From Gammaproteobacteria bacterium (GTDB taxonomy: Bacteria; Pseudomonadota; Gammaproteobacteria; DSM-16500), in the NCBI GenBank assembly GCA_013816845.1, contig JACDDU010000002.1:186001-250000 (forward strand): a stretch of 64,000 nucleotides of DNA, written 5' to 3'. Positions within the stretch are counted from its first letter, which is position 1. The number at the start of each line of letters is the position of its first letter. This document shows, piece after piece, positions 8,727 to 16,564 of the stretch. The translations under genes were made by a program, and so were the position numbers. Below the pieces are notes generated by a model that saw only the letters and a program-made list of their open reading frames with translations, had not been told where the DNA came from and searched no databases.

Positions 8727-10188
8727 GTTGTGTTATATTATCATAATCAAAGTTACATTCGTTTAATTTCACAATTTTTGTGCGTTTAATAAGTTTATAC
8801 CCGAGCCATAACAATATAAAGATTGGCAAGCCAATGTAGGAAACTAAGAATTGCGACCAATCAATCTGGTGTTCACTAAGCGCCTTATAATTTTGGCCAC
8901 CTATCACTAAAAGACATAAACCAAAGGCAGTTAAAGGAGCAAATGGATAACCTTTAGCCAGATAAGGAAGTTGGCTTAAATCTTTTCCTTGTTTGATATA
9001 TGCTTTTCTAAACCGATAGTGACTGATAGCAATGCCTAACCATGCAATAAATCCAGACAAACCCGACGCATTAATTAACCAAAAATAAACCAAGCCATTA
9101 CCAAAAAAAGAAGATAAAAATGCGGACATCGCAATAAACGTTGTGGCCGCAAGTGCAATAACTGGAACGCCACGTTGATTGACGCGTGCAAAAATTTTTG
9201 GAACATGACGTTGTTTGGCTAAGTACCAAAGCATCCGGGTCGCAGCGTACAAACCTGAATTACCCGCCGAAAGAATAGCAATTAAAATGATGCCATTGAT
9301 AAATGATGCTGCAAAGCTCATGCCGTATTCTTTGAATACTAACGTGAAAGGACTCATTTCAACATCCGAACTAATCAGTTGGGGTGAAGTGTAGGGGATT
9401 AGAAAGCTGATCACCAAGATGGCTAATATAAAAAATAATAAAATGCGCCAAAATACTTGCTTGATTGCTTTTGGAATATTGATATGCGGGTTTTCACTTT
9501 CACCAGCTGCAATACCGATTAATTCTGTTCCTTGAAATGAAAAACCAGCAATCATAAAGGCACTTAAGATTGCCATACTTCCACCATGAAAAGGAGCATC
9601 ACCAATAAACCAATTTTTAAAACCAATGGACTCGCCTGGCGAAACTCCTAAAATTAGAGCGCTTCCTGCAATAATAAATAAAATGATGACTGATACTTTA
9701 ATAAATGAAAACCAATACTCAATTTCTCCAAATCCTTTCGCTGAGAGGGCATTAAACCCGACGATCAAAGTAATAAATGCTAAGCACCAAATCCAAGAGG
9801 GACTGTGAGGAAACCAAAATTGCATAATTAACGAGGCGGCAGTAATTTCTGATGCAACAGTGATGGCCCAGTTATACCAATAATTCCATCCTAAAGCATA
9901 ACCCAAAGCTGGATCCACAAACTTAGCAGCGTACGTATAAAAAGAACCTGTGGTTGGCATATAGGCTGCCATTTCTCCTAAACTAGTCATCAAAAAATAA
10001 ACCATGAGACCTGTTAAAAGATAAGCAAGCAAAGTTCCACCCGGACCTGCAGTGTGAATGGCATTACCACTTGCCAAAAAAATTCCCGTTCCAATTGAAC
10101 CACCGATTGCAATCATATTTAATAGACGCGCATTAAATTTTCTATGCAATAGAGGATCCAATGAAGTATCTAACCTTACTTCAGTCAT
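8716..10188 (-). CDS. amino acid permease, LysP-like (APC superfamily)
   Basis: A 490-residue membrane transporter with about 12 hydrophobic segments. The N-terminal motif MIAIGGSIGTGIFLASG and the GEMAAYMPTTGSFYTYAAKFVD stretch are typical of the amino acid transporter group of APC permeases (LysP, ProY, CycA, AroP). Length and the FQGTELIGIAAGES segment agree best with the lysine-permease branch, which imports lysine with protons, but I would not fix the substrate. Charged N- and C-termini face the cytoplasm. It is convergent with the NAT gene. The next gene upstream starts more than 40 bases beyond on the same strand, so it may be last in a leftward transcript. Confidence 0.88.
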   Translation of the reverse strand: MTEVRLDTSLDPLLHRKFNARLLNMIAIGGSIGTGIFLASGNAIHTAGPGGTLLAYLLTGLMVYFLMTSLGEMAAYMPTTGSFYTYAAKFVDPALGYALGWNYWYNWAITVASEITAASLIMQFWFPHSPSWIWCLAFITLIVGFNALSAKGFGEIEYWFSFIKVSVIILFIIAGSALILGVSPGESIGFKNWFIGDAPFHGGSMAILSAFMIAGFSFQGTELIGIAAGESENPHINIPKAIKQVFWRILLFFILAILVISFLIPYTSPQLISSDVEMSPFTLVFKEYGMSFAASFINGIILIAILSAGNSGLYAATRMLWYLAKQRHVPKIFARVNQRGVPVIALAATTFIAMSAFLSSFFGNGLVYFWLINASGLSGFIAWLGIAISHYRFRKAYIKQGKDLSQLPYLAKGYPFAPLTAFGLCLLVIGGQNYKALSEHQIDWSQFLVSYIGLPIFILLWLGYKLIKRTKIVKLNECNFDYDNITQPNN

Positions 10189-10232
10189 GAGGCTTTCCTT
10201 AGTATTTTATTGAACGGCAGAATCTTTTTTTT

Positions 10233-10871
10233 TTATTTAAATAAATGATCTAGGTAGTTTTTATAATTTTTTATAATATTTTTTTGTTGCTCTAGGGTTA
10301 AATTAAATGCGCCATAGGTTACGAAGGGGGAAGAAATTTGCATACCTACAAAGCGTAAAGTGTGATGGATAGGATGTAAAAAAGTATCAAGGGTTGCACC
10401 ATGTACACCATCAGTTTGATAGGCTGTAGCGGGAGATTGAGTGCTGGTGACGATTGAAGCTTTTTTGCCTTTTAACAAGCCATCATCAAAAATTTTATTC
10501 GCATCATAGGCAAAACCTTTCACTAAAATTCGATCAAACCAACCCTTTAATATCGCCGGCGTTGCAAACCACCATAAAGGAAATTGAAAAATTAAATGAT
10601 CAGCCCACTGAACTTGTTCAAGGGCTTTAGTAATATCAGGGCTGAGACGCTGTTCATTGAATGCGGCTTGTTGCATTAAAAAAAAAGCTTCATCTTTTGC
10701 ATGGGTAGGCAAATTAAAATCTTGCAAACTGGCGACACTATTAAAATTTTCTTGGTATAAATCAGAAAATTTAACTTCATGGGATGAAGCAAGGTGAGTT
10801 ACAGCTTCTTCGGCAAGGTGACCATTAAATGATTTTGGATTAGGATGCGCTAAAACATACAAAATTTTCAT
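10233..10871 (-). CDS. flavodoxin-fold NAD(P)H:quinone reductase (NQO1/KefF/MdaB type)
   Basis: A 212-residue flavoprotein. The opening strand and phosphate loop read MKILYVLAHPNPKSFNGHLA, where HPxPxSFN is the FMN/FAD-phosphate motif of the NQO family. The central motif FQFPLWWFATPAILKGWFDRI is the dimer/flavin loop typical of NQO1-like quinone reductases. It should be a cytosolic two-electron reductase protecting against quinones. Its start is four bases downstream of the stop of a DUF6506 gene and the two form an operon. A divergent LysR gene lies beyond; LysR-divergent quinone reductase pairs are commonly induced by electrophiles, and I infer the same here. Confidence 0.9.
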   Translation of the reverse strand: MKILYVLAHPNPKSFNGHLAEEAVTHLASSHEVKFSDLYQENFNSVASLQDFNLPTHAKDEAFFLMQQAAFNEQRLSPDITKALEQVQWADHLIFQFPLWWFATPAILKGWFDRILVKGFAYDANKIFDDGLLKGKKASIVTSTQSPATAYQTDGVHGATLDTFLHPIHHTLRFVGMQISSPFVTYGAFNLTLEQQKNIIKNYKNYLDHLFK

Positions 10872-10875
10872 TTCA

Positions 10876-11181
10876 TTAACTCAATAGATCAAGTAAAGGT
10901 TTACGCGCTTCCGGACCGTAGGCAACGCTCCCTACGGGCACTGCGCCTTCTAGTGCTTCATAAACTTTCGCCACCCACAAAGGTCCAAATCCGCCACATA
11001 ACTCAATCATTTGCGCACCTTGAGACACGGCCTCTTTGGCAACTTCAATGACTCTATCTTTTTGCTTAAAGTCGATACCTGCCGTGACAAAAGTAAGTTT
11101 ATCCGTTTTAATTTCCGTACGATGTAATTGAGGGTCCAAATCAGGACCTAAAAAAATGTAAATGTAATGATTAAATTTCAT
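10876..11181 (-). CDS. DUF6506 family protein
   Basis: A 101-residue cytosolic protein beginning MKFNHYIYIFLGPDLDP, with a conserved block IELCGGFGPLW and a second GSVAYGPEARKPL. I recall this as the DUF6506 family, of unknown function. I chose ATG 11181 because AGGA lies six bases upstream; an in-frame ATG 15 bases earlier has none. The reading frame ends four bases before the quinone reductase start, implying co-expression, so a role in aromatic or electrophile metabolism is plausible but unproven. Confidence 0.8.
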   Translation of the reverse strand: MKFNHYIYIFLGPDLDPQLHRTEIKTDKLTFVTAGIDFKQKDRVIEVAKEAVSQGAQMIELCGGFGPLWVAKVYEALEGAVPVGSVAYGPEARKPLLDLLS

Positions 11182-11210
11182 TAAATTTCCTCGCAAATGT
11201 GCTTTTAAAT

Positions 11211-11239
11211 ACTATAATATAGTTACAAAATTTAAACAA
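11211..11239 (-). promoter_or_regulatory. leftward promoter of the DUF6506-quinone reductase operon
   Basis: Read on the minus strand, TTGTTT (11234-11239) and TATAGT (11211-11216) are separated by exactly 17 bases. The -35 lies inside one copy of the direct repeat at 11231-11259, consistent with control by the divergent LysR protein. Confidence 0.55.
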
Positions 11240-11259
11240 TATGCGATTTTAAACAATAT
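11231..11259. repeat. two direct repeats TTTAAACAATAT, 17-bp period
   Basis: Identical 12-mers occupy 11231-11242 and 11248-11259 in the 112-base divergent promoter region. Spacing near one and a half helical turns upstream of a -35 element fits a regulator-binding site. The obvious candidate is the adjacent LysR protein, although LysR sites more often contain an interrupted dyad. Confidence 0.5.
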
Positions 11260-11293
11260 ATTTTACTTTTTGAGTATAATGAGGTTAATTTGC

Positions 11294-12232
11294 ATGGGAA
11301 TGTTAGATGACACCGCTATTTTTACTGCAGTCGTTGAGTTAGGCGGATTTAGCCGGGCGGCGAAGCAGCTAGGTCTTTCCAATGGCTTGGTGAGTCGACG
11401 TATTGCTCAATTGGAATTAAAACTCGGTGTAACATTAATTAAACGAACAACGCGTCAGTTACAATTAACCCGGGAAGGAGAATTATTTTGGCAGCATGCC
11501 CAACGAATACAACAAGAACTTGATTCTGCAGTAAGCTCAATCCAATCGCTTGCTCAAAAACCCAAAGGTAAAATTCGTCTCAGTGCTCCCTTATATTTTG
11601 GAAGACATTTTTTAACACCCATTATCATGAAGTTTCTAGCTGATTTTAAAGATATAAAAATTGATTTAAACCTCAGTAATGATCAATTAGATCCTATTAA
11701 AGAACAATTTGACCTGGTTATTCGAGGCGCGGGTTATATTGATGAAGTCAATTTGCAAGATAGTAGTCTGCAAATGAAGTTGCTCTTGCAAGAAAAAATC
11801 GGATTATATGCAAGCTCAAGCTATCTCTTCAAACACGGCGAGCCTACAAATATTAAAGCTTTATTGAGCCATGCCATTATTAATTCGGCGAGCAATCCAT
11901 CACAACTAGAAGAGGCAAAGTGGCCTTATCTAATCGGCTGCGAGCAAGAGTATTTTATTTTTAATCCACAGTATACTTCTAATGATATTGAAAGTAGCTT
12001 AACCGCCTGTATAGCAGGTCATGGAATCGGACGCTTCACTGATTTAAATGTAAAAATGGCACTACAGCATCAAACCTTAAAGCCAGTCCTCAGGGATTAT
12101 GACTGGGGTCACTACAAGCTGTACGCCATATATCCTCAACAGCATGTTCTACCAAAACGTACACGATTATTATTAGAATTCATTTATTCCCATACGCGAC
12201 ATTTGACAGAAAAATTAGGGGGAGCAGGATAA
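11294..12232 (+). CDS. LysR family transcriptional regulator
   Basis: A 312-residue LysR-type regulator. The winged helix-turn-helix lies at about 3-62 (VVELGGFSRAAKQLGLSNGLVSRRI, then LIKRTTRQLQLTREGE), followed by a linker helix and a substrate-binding domain opening KGKIRLSAPLYFGRHFL. This matches the AaeR/DmlR/YafC-like branch with LRVSAP-type openings. GAGG nine bases before ATG 11294 decides the start; a TTG 24 bases upstream is in frame but less likely. It is divergent from the DUF6506-quinone reductase operon, which is its likely target. Confidence 0.9.
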   Translation: MGMLDDTAIFTAVVELGGFSRAAKQLGLSNGLVSRRIAQLELKLGVTLIKRTTRQLQLTREGELFWQHAQRIQQELDSAVSSIQSLAQKPKGKIRLSAPLYFGRHFLTPIIMKFLADFKDIKIDLNLSNDQLDPIKEQFDLVIRGAGYIDEVNLQDSSLQMKLLLQEKIGLYASSSYLFKHGEPTNIKALLSHAIINSASNPSQLEEAKWPYLIGCEQEYFIFNPQYTSNDIESSLTACIAGHGIGRFTDLNVKMALQHQTLKPVLRDYDWGHYKLYAIYPQQHVLPKRTRLLLEFIYSHTRHLTEKLGGAG

Positions 12233-12338
12233 GATGATTTGGAATGAGTTAGTTCAACAACTTTACTAAAAAACTTTGAATGCTTCACATTTCAAGTTAG
12301 CTCTCAGTTACGTTTGCTCCTCGGAGTACTATTTCTAC

Positions 12339-13625
12339 ATGAAACTGGGAGTAGATCATAAAAGTTTTTCAGCATATAAAAAGTTAAATTATTTAAAACA
12401 TAAAAATATTAAAAGAATGGAAAAAACTATGTTCAATAATCGACAGAAGGTTTATACGAAAGGCAATACGGATTTACATAACTTACTTCGACACTGCAAG
12501 AATGCAGAAGCTATTGAATACATGATCAAGGTAAATGGGGCGCAGGCAGTTTCACTCATGGCGACAACTGTTAATGATGCGGGAGAAATTCCTTTTGATT
12601 TGGTTGAAAATCTTAAAGTTCCTGATACTGAAAAAGGGAAAATTTACGATATCCTTCTGTCTTTAACCAGCATGAAAAAATTAAAGGACTTGAACACGCC
12701 CCTTGAATTTTCTGAAATCATTAAAGAATTCAATCCCGCTCAGGAAAGTAGATTATATCGTAATTTAAAAGAGGCTTGTCGGGTTGCTAATATAACGCGG
12801 GCTGAAATTCACGGTTCTTCGACGCATCCTTCTCCAAAGCATAATTTTGATGAAATTTCGCAAATTGAAAAGCAAATTAAATCTATCGAAAAATCATCTG
12901 GATTCATTGAGAATACTGCCTTACGTCAATTAGGCAACCAATATGAAGTAGTACAAGTCTGGGAAAATGAAGTGGTAGTCGAATTACCTCAAGATATTGC
13001 TTATCATTTTTTACAAAGTAAAACTGATCTATATGAAAAAAAGGGAATGGCGAATTGCGGTATCATGAGCTTTATTGCTTTAAAAAAATTAATCGAAAAA
13101 AATGGAACTAGCATTCCGGCGGAAGTTTACAATGTACAAAATGGTGATCACGCTATTTTAATTATTGATCGTGATCCGCAAAGTGATCCTTTGCAACCGA
13201 AGACGTGGGGACCTCATGCTGTAGTTTGTGATACCTGGAGCGGTGAAGTTTATCCTTTAACGTTTTTGAATGAAAAATTACTAACGTTTCGTATTCAACT
13301 TATGAAACATAAAATAACAAATGAAATTGGAGTGTTTCATTTTCTTACATCTTATAATCCTAATTACCATCGGCTAAGTTATTGTCTTTCCATAGGTCAA
13401 CATAATTATTTGCCGGTTAGAAATGATACGATGTTGTTACGTCTGCAATTTGCTGTCAATAAATTATTTAATTTTAAAACTACTTTTTCGTTTCAAACGC
13501 CTAAGTATTTACAAGGCATCCAAAAAGAAAAAATAACTGGAAATTCCCATGGCCTTTTTGGGCCGCCCCTGCAGCATAATGATGGTCAGCAAGTAAGCTT
13601 TCTCAACCATCGTAATTCGAGATAA
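12339..13625 (+). CDS. candidate effector: ankyrin-like repeat plus cysteine-peptidase-like domain
   Basis: A protein of about 428 residues without signal peptide. Near the N-terminus GNTDLHNLLRHCKN, then about 30 residues later GEIPFDLV, has the shape of one ankyrin repeat. The C-terminal half holds NCGIMSF (Cys240), GDHAILIIDRD (His271) and WGPHAVVCDTWSGEVYP (Asp298). This spacing of Cys, His and Asp and the pattern VVCDxWxGxxYP resemble papain-like domains seen in secreted proteins of intracellular bacteria. That likeness comes from recall of pattern, not a search, so peptidase activity is a hypothesis. The start is uncertain: ATG 12339 has GGAG 12 bases upstream, while ATG 12417 and a TTG at 12276 are alternatives. 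Confidence 0.6.
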   Translation: MKLGVDHKSFSAYKKLNYLKHKNIKRMEKTMFNNRQKVYTKGNTDLHNLLRHCKNAEAIEYMIKVNGAQAVSLMATTVNDAGEIPFDLVENLKVPDTEKGKIYDILLSLTSMKKLKDLNTPLEFSEIIKEFNPAQESRLYRNLKEACRVANITRAEIHGSSTHPSPKHNFDEISQIEKQIKSIEKSSGFIENTALRQLGNQYEVVQVWENEVVVELPQDIAYHFLQSKTDLYEKKGMANCGIMSFIALKKLIEKNGTSIPAEVYNVQNGDHAILIIDRDPQSDPLQPKTWGPHAVVCDTWSGEVYPLTFLNEKLLTFRIQLMKHKITNEIGVFHFLTSYNPNYHRLSYCLSIGQHNYLPVRNDTMLLRLQFAVNKLFNFKTTFSFQTPKYLQGIQKEKITGNSHGLFGPPLQHNDGQQVSFLNHRNSR

Positions 13626-13642
13626 ACAAATTGGATCATCGA

Positions 13643-13664
13643 GGTGGGCACACTTGAGCCCACC
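13643..13664. terminator. hairpin GGTGGGC/GCCCACC between convergent genes
   Basis: Perfect 7-bp arms at 13643-13649 and 13658-13664 around an eight-base loop sit between two convergent genes. No T-run follows on either strand, so it may be a dispersed palindrome or a bidirectional transcript end. Confidence 0.4.
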
Positions 13665-13689
13665 GCGACAAGATTGGATGGTAGAAAAA

Positions 13690-14121
13690 TTACTGCGTAA
13701 ATTGATTGCCTGGGGTGATATTTTTCTTCAGCGCTAAACTTATAAAATCACCTTCAGCATTGATAAATATAAAGCTATTGTTTGCATTATAAGCGAAATC
13801 ACAAAATGGTTTTGCTTCATTCCAATGCTGCCAAGTGATACATAAAGCACCATCATCGCTAACCGTCCATGTACCTTCATCTGCTTGGACATTACTTTCC
13901 GGTTTAGTATCCAACTTACCCGTAGCTTTATTACTTTTATCTAAATAAATTGTGATGCGATTGGGAATAAGTTGAGCGTCAATGGTTGAGAGGGGAATTG
14001 TTGTTATCGTATTACCTGCAAAGGTCGAGATGACCTCATCCTTAGTCATCGATGTCATAGTGGTTGCGCCAAGTGTGGTTGCCGCACATAGAGAAACCAG
14101 GGTAAAAAATAGCTTTTTCAT
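13690..14121 (-). CDS. secreted protein of unknown function (DUF995-like)
   Basis: A 143-residue protein with a Sec signal peptide (MKKLFFTLVSLCAATTLGA, cleavage near residue 19). The mature part contains the order MTKDEVISTFAGNT, then GTWTVSDDGALCITW, then PFCDFAYN. A G-x-W-x-V-x-D-D-G-x-L-C-x-x-W block with a second Cys is typical of small periplasmic DUF995-like proteins; the two cysteines probably form a disulfide. Function is unknown in the family. It is monocistronic and convergent with the candidate effector. Confidence 0.65.
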   Translation of the reverse strand: MKKLFFTLVSLCAATTLGATTMTSMTKDEVISTFAGNTITTIPLSTIDAQLIPNRITIYLDKSNKATGKLDTKPESNVQADEGTWTVSDDGALCITWQHWNEAKPFCDFAYNANNSFIFINAEGDFISLALKKNITPGNQFTQ

Positions 14122-14296
14122 AACATTCTATCCTTAGTATGGAATGATAAGACTGGTTATCATAACATGAGCTTCAACAAATTTATAATTTGATTCTTAC
14201 GCTTTGAATAAAGCTTTTTACGCAATTTACTTGCGGTAGGACGTGTGATTTTTTTGTGTTATATTCGGCGGTGAAGACACCAATGCGGAATTAAAC

Positions 14297-15028
14297 ATGC
14301 AAACAATCTTGGCTAAATTGAAGCAATTTATTTTCTTTACCAAATGCCTTTGGGCGGTCGCCTGGCCTTGCCTGGTGGTGATTGTAAAAGCTAACTTAAA
14401 TAGAATTAATCATCAAGAGATGAATCGAATTGTTAATAAAGCCGCAGTGTCGGTTTTAAGTTTAACCAAAACGCGTTACAAAATATCTTATGCGACCCAA
14501 TTTCATTTTCAAGAAAATACCGCTTATATTCTCATGAGCAATCATGAAAGTTTAATGGATATTCCTTTAATTTACGCGACAATGACAGGAACCATACGCT
14601 TTCTCGCTAAAAAAGAATTATTTAAAATCCCAATCTTTGGAAGAATGTTGGCAATAAGTGAATGCGTGCCCGTTGATCGAAGCAAACCTATGCAAGAAAA
14701 AGCTTTTTTTCAACAAGTTAAAGAGAGGCTGCATAAAAATATATTTATTTGGATTTTTCCAGAAGGGACGCGATCACGCGAAAAAGATTTACTGCCCTTT
14801 AAAAGCGGGGGTTTTCGTTTAGCGCGAGAAATTTCCGCCAAAATTGTACCGGTTGGCATCTGCAATACGCGCGCAATTCTACCACCTCATAAATTGGAAT
14901 TTGGTTTTAACAAAACTGTCGAGCTTAAAGTAGGCGAACCCATTGATGCAGGTAAATTCCAAATGTTGGATGGACAGCAACTATTGATGGAGACGGTAAG
15001 AAATAAAATTAAAGATTTAATTGCCTAA
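14297..15028 (+). CDS. plsC: 1-acyl-sn-glycerol-3-phosphate acyltransferase
   Basis: This 243-residue enzyme acylates lysophosphatidic acid to phosphatidic acid at the inner membrane. The acyltransferase motif NHESLMD puts His83 and Asp88 in the HX4D signature. FPEGTRS follows at about 153-159, and PVGICNTRAI fits the third conserved block. One hydrophobic N-terminal segment (about 11-31) anchors it. The length is normal for bacterial PlsC. More than one acyltransferase of this type is usual in a genome, so this could be an accessory copy. No operon partner is seen. Confidence 0.9.
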   Translation: MQTILAKLKQFIFFTKCLWAVAWPCLVVIVKANLNRINHQEMNRIVNKAAVSVLSLTKTRYKISYATQFHFQENTAYILMSNHESLMDIPLIYATMTGTIRFLAKKELFKIPIFGRMLAISECVPVDRSKPMQEKAFFQQVKERLHKNIFIWIFPEGTRSREKDLLPFKSGGFRLAREISAKIVPVGICNTRAILPPHKLEFGFNKTVELKVGEPIDAGKFQMLDGQQLLMETVRNKIKDLIA

Positions 15029-15227
15029 TCAGTAAGGAAGTTTTCGCTAGTAACCTCAATACGATGTCCATTCGTAAAAATAACATTTCTTAAAATTAAT
15101 ATAATCATAAATCTGAAATAAAACTAATAAAAGATACTGTTTTGTCGTTCTCAGCGCAATTTTTCTTGAGCATGATGTTGTATAATAATTACCAAAGTCT
15201 CTATTTTATTATGACAAGGATGATGCG

Positions 15228-16136
15228 ATGAATGAGAAGGATGCAGCTTGGCCTCATTTAAATTACGATGAATTCAAATCGACAGCCCACCTATTGCATA
15301 TGGGCGTACAAATTATTGGAAAATTCAAGTTATATACGCCCTTTGAACCCCATTGGGCGAATGTTGCCTTATGGTTAACAGCCAAAGGCATCACCACGGG
15401 ATTGATTCCTTATCAATCGGGTGCTTTTAGCATTGAAGTTGATTTAAACAATCATCTTATTTTAGTGACATCTAGTTTTGGAACTGAAAGACAATTTCCT
15501 CTTACGTCAATGTCAGTAGCAGAGTTCGAAACAAAAATTTTAATGATTTTAAAAGATTTAAACATTGATTTGCATATTAATTCTATGCCTCAAGAAATTC
15601 CAAATCCTATTCCATTTAATGAAGATACTGAAATACGAGAGTATAACAGCGTACTTGCTAATGCGTGGTGGCGAATCTTATTAAGTTCCTACAAAGTGAT
15701 GAAGCTTTATCATGCACGTTTTGATGGGGAAACCCCACCCATTGGATTGATGTGGGGAACATTTGATTTACGAGATGCACGTTACAATGGCATGCCTGTT
15801 CCAACGACAGGGGTTAATGCAGGTTATATTCGTCGAAATGCCATGGATGAAGCGCAAGTTGAAATCGGTTTTTGGCATGGGAATGAAATGTATCCTCGTC
15901 CCGCTTATTATTCATTTACCTACCCCCAACCCGACGCTATTGAATCAGCCACTATCCAACCGCAAGCTGCGCGCTGGGATGCGAAGTTAACGGAATTTGT
16001 TTTAGATTATGAGGCGATTGAGAAATCTAACCAACCTGAAGAAGATTTATTGAATTTTTTTGAATCGACTTATCATGCGGGAACTCAACTGGCTCAATGG
16101 GATCCAACGCTAATTAAAAAAGGTGAGCCTTCTTAA
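15228..16136 (+). CDS. DUF5996 family protein
   Basis: A 302-residue cytosolic protein opening with WPHLNYDEFKSTAHLLHMG, followed by the aromatic-rich blocks PFEPHWANVALWLTAKG and, near the C-terminus, GFWHGNEMYPRPAYYSFTYP. These are landmarks I associate with DUF5996, a widespread bacterial family without known function. The conserved His, Trp and Glu in the HGNE-type block might be functional, but that is a guess. The start ATG follows AAGGATG-like purines. It stands alone between plsC and a convergent PspC-domain gene. Confidence 0.8.
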   Translation: MNEKDAAWPHLNYDEFKSTAHLLHMGVQIIGKFKLYTPFEPHWANVALWLTAKGITTGLIPYQSGAFSIEVDLNNHLILVTSSFGTERQFPLTSMSVAEFETKILMILKDLNIDLHINSMPQEIPNPIPFNEDTEIREYNSVLANAWWRILLSSYKVMKLYHARFDGETPPIGLMWGTFDLRDARYNGMPVPTTGVNAGYIRRNAMDEAQVEIGFWHGNEMYPRPAYYSFTYPQPDAIESATIQPQAARWDAKLTEFVLDYEAIEKSNQPEEDLLNFFESTYHAGTQLAQWDPTLIKKGEPS

Positions 16137-16206
16137 AGAGATGAGTAATATAATATCAGGCAAGCAAAGCAGATAATGATGCTAAGCTTGCCCATGGAAA
16201 AGGAAG

Positions 16207-16422
16207 TTAAACAAGATTTTCTGGTTCAATAGGAACCACAATCCACATCACGATGTAGACTAATAGCGCTGACCCGCCCAAGAAAAATAACAACACGAAT
16301 AAGAGTCTGATCCAGGTGGGATCGGTATGGAAATATGCAGCGATACCGCCACAAATACCAGCAATCATACGATCTTGACGAGAACGGTAAAGTCTGCGAC
16401 GCGGTTGCGGTGATGTATTCAT
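16207..16422 (-). CDS. PspC domain protein
   Basis: A 71-residue protein with the PspC signature: a basic N-terminus ending RRLYRSRQDRMIAGICGGIAAY, then PTWIRLLFVLLFFLGGSALLVYIVMWIVVP spread over two hydrophobic stretches. PspC proteins sit in the inner membrane and in enterobacteria take part in phage-shock regulation, sensing membrane stress. No pspA or pspF is nearby, so this is a stand-alone PspC-domain protein, as in many genomes. Confidence 0.88.
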   Translation of the reverse strand: MNTSPQPRRRLYRSRQDRMIAGICGGIAAYFHTDPTWIRLLFVLLFFLGGSALLVYIVMWIVVPIEPENLV

Positions 16423-16564
16423 GTGGATCTCCTAAACTTAGCTTTATTAATACATTATAATACTTTAGACGATAAATAAGGTCCGATTATAGGCATTTCT
16501 ATCATTTTTATGAGTTTAAATCTAAGCTTTTCTTTCCTATACTAATATTGTCAATGTCGCCGTC

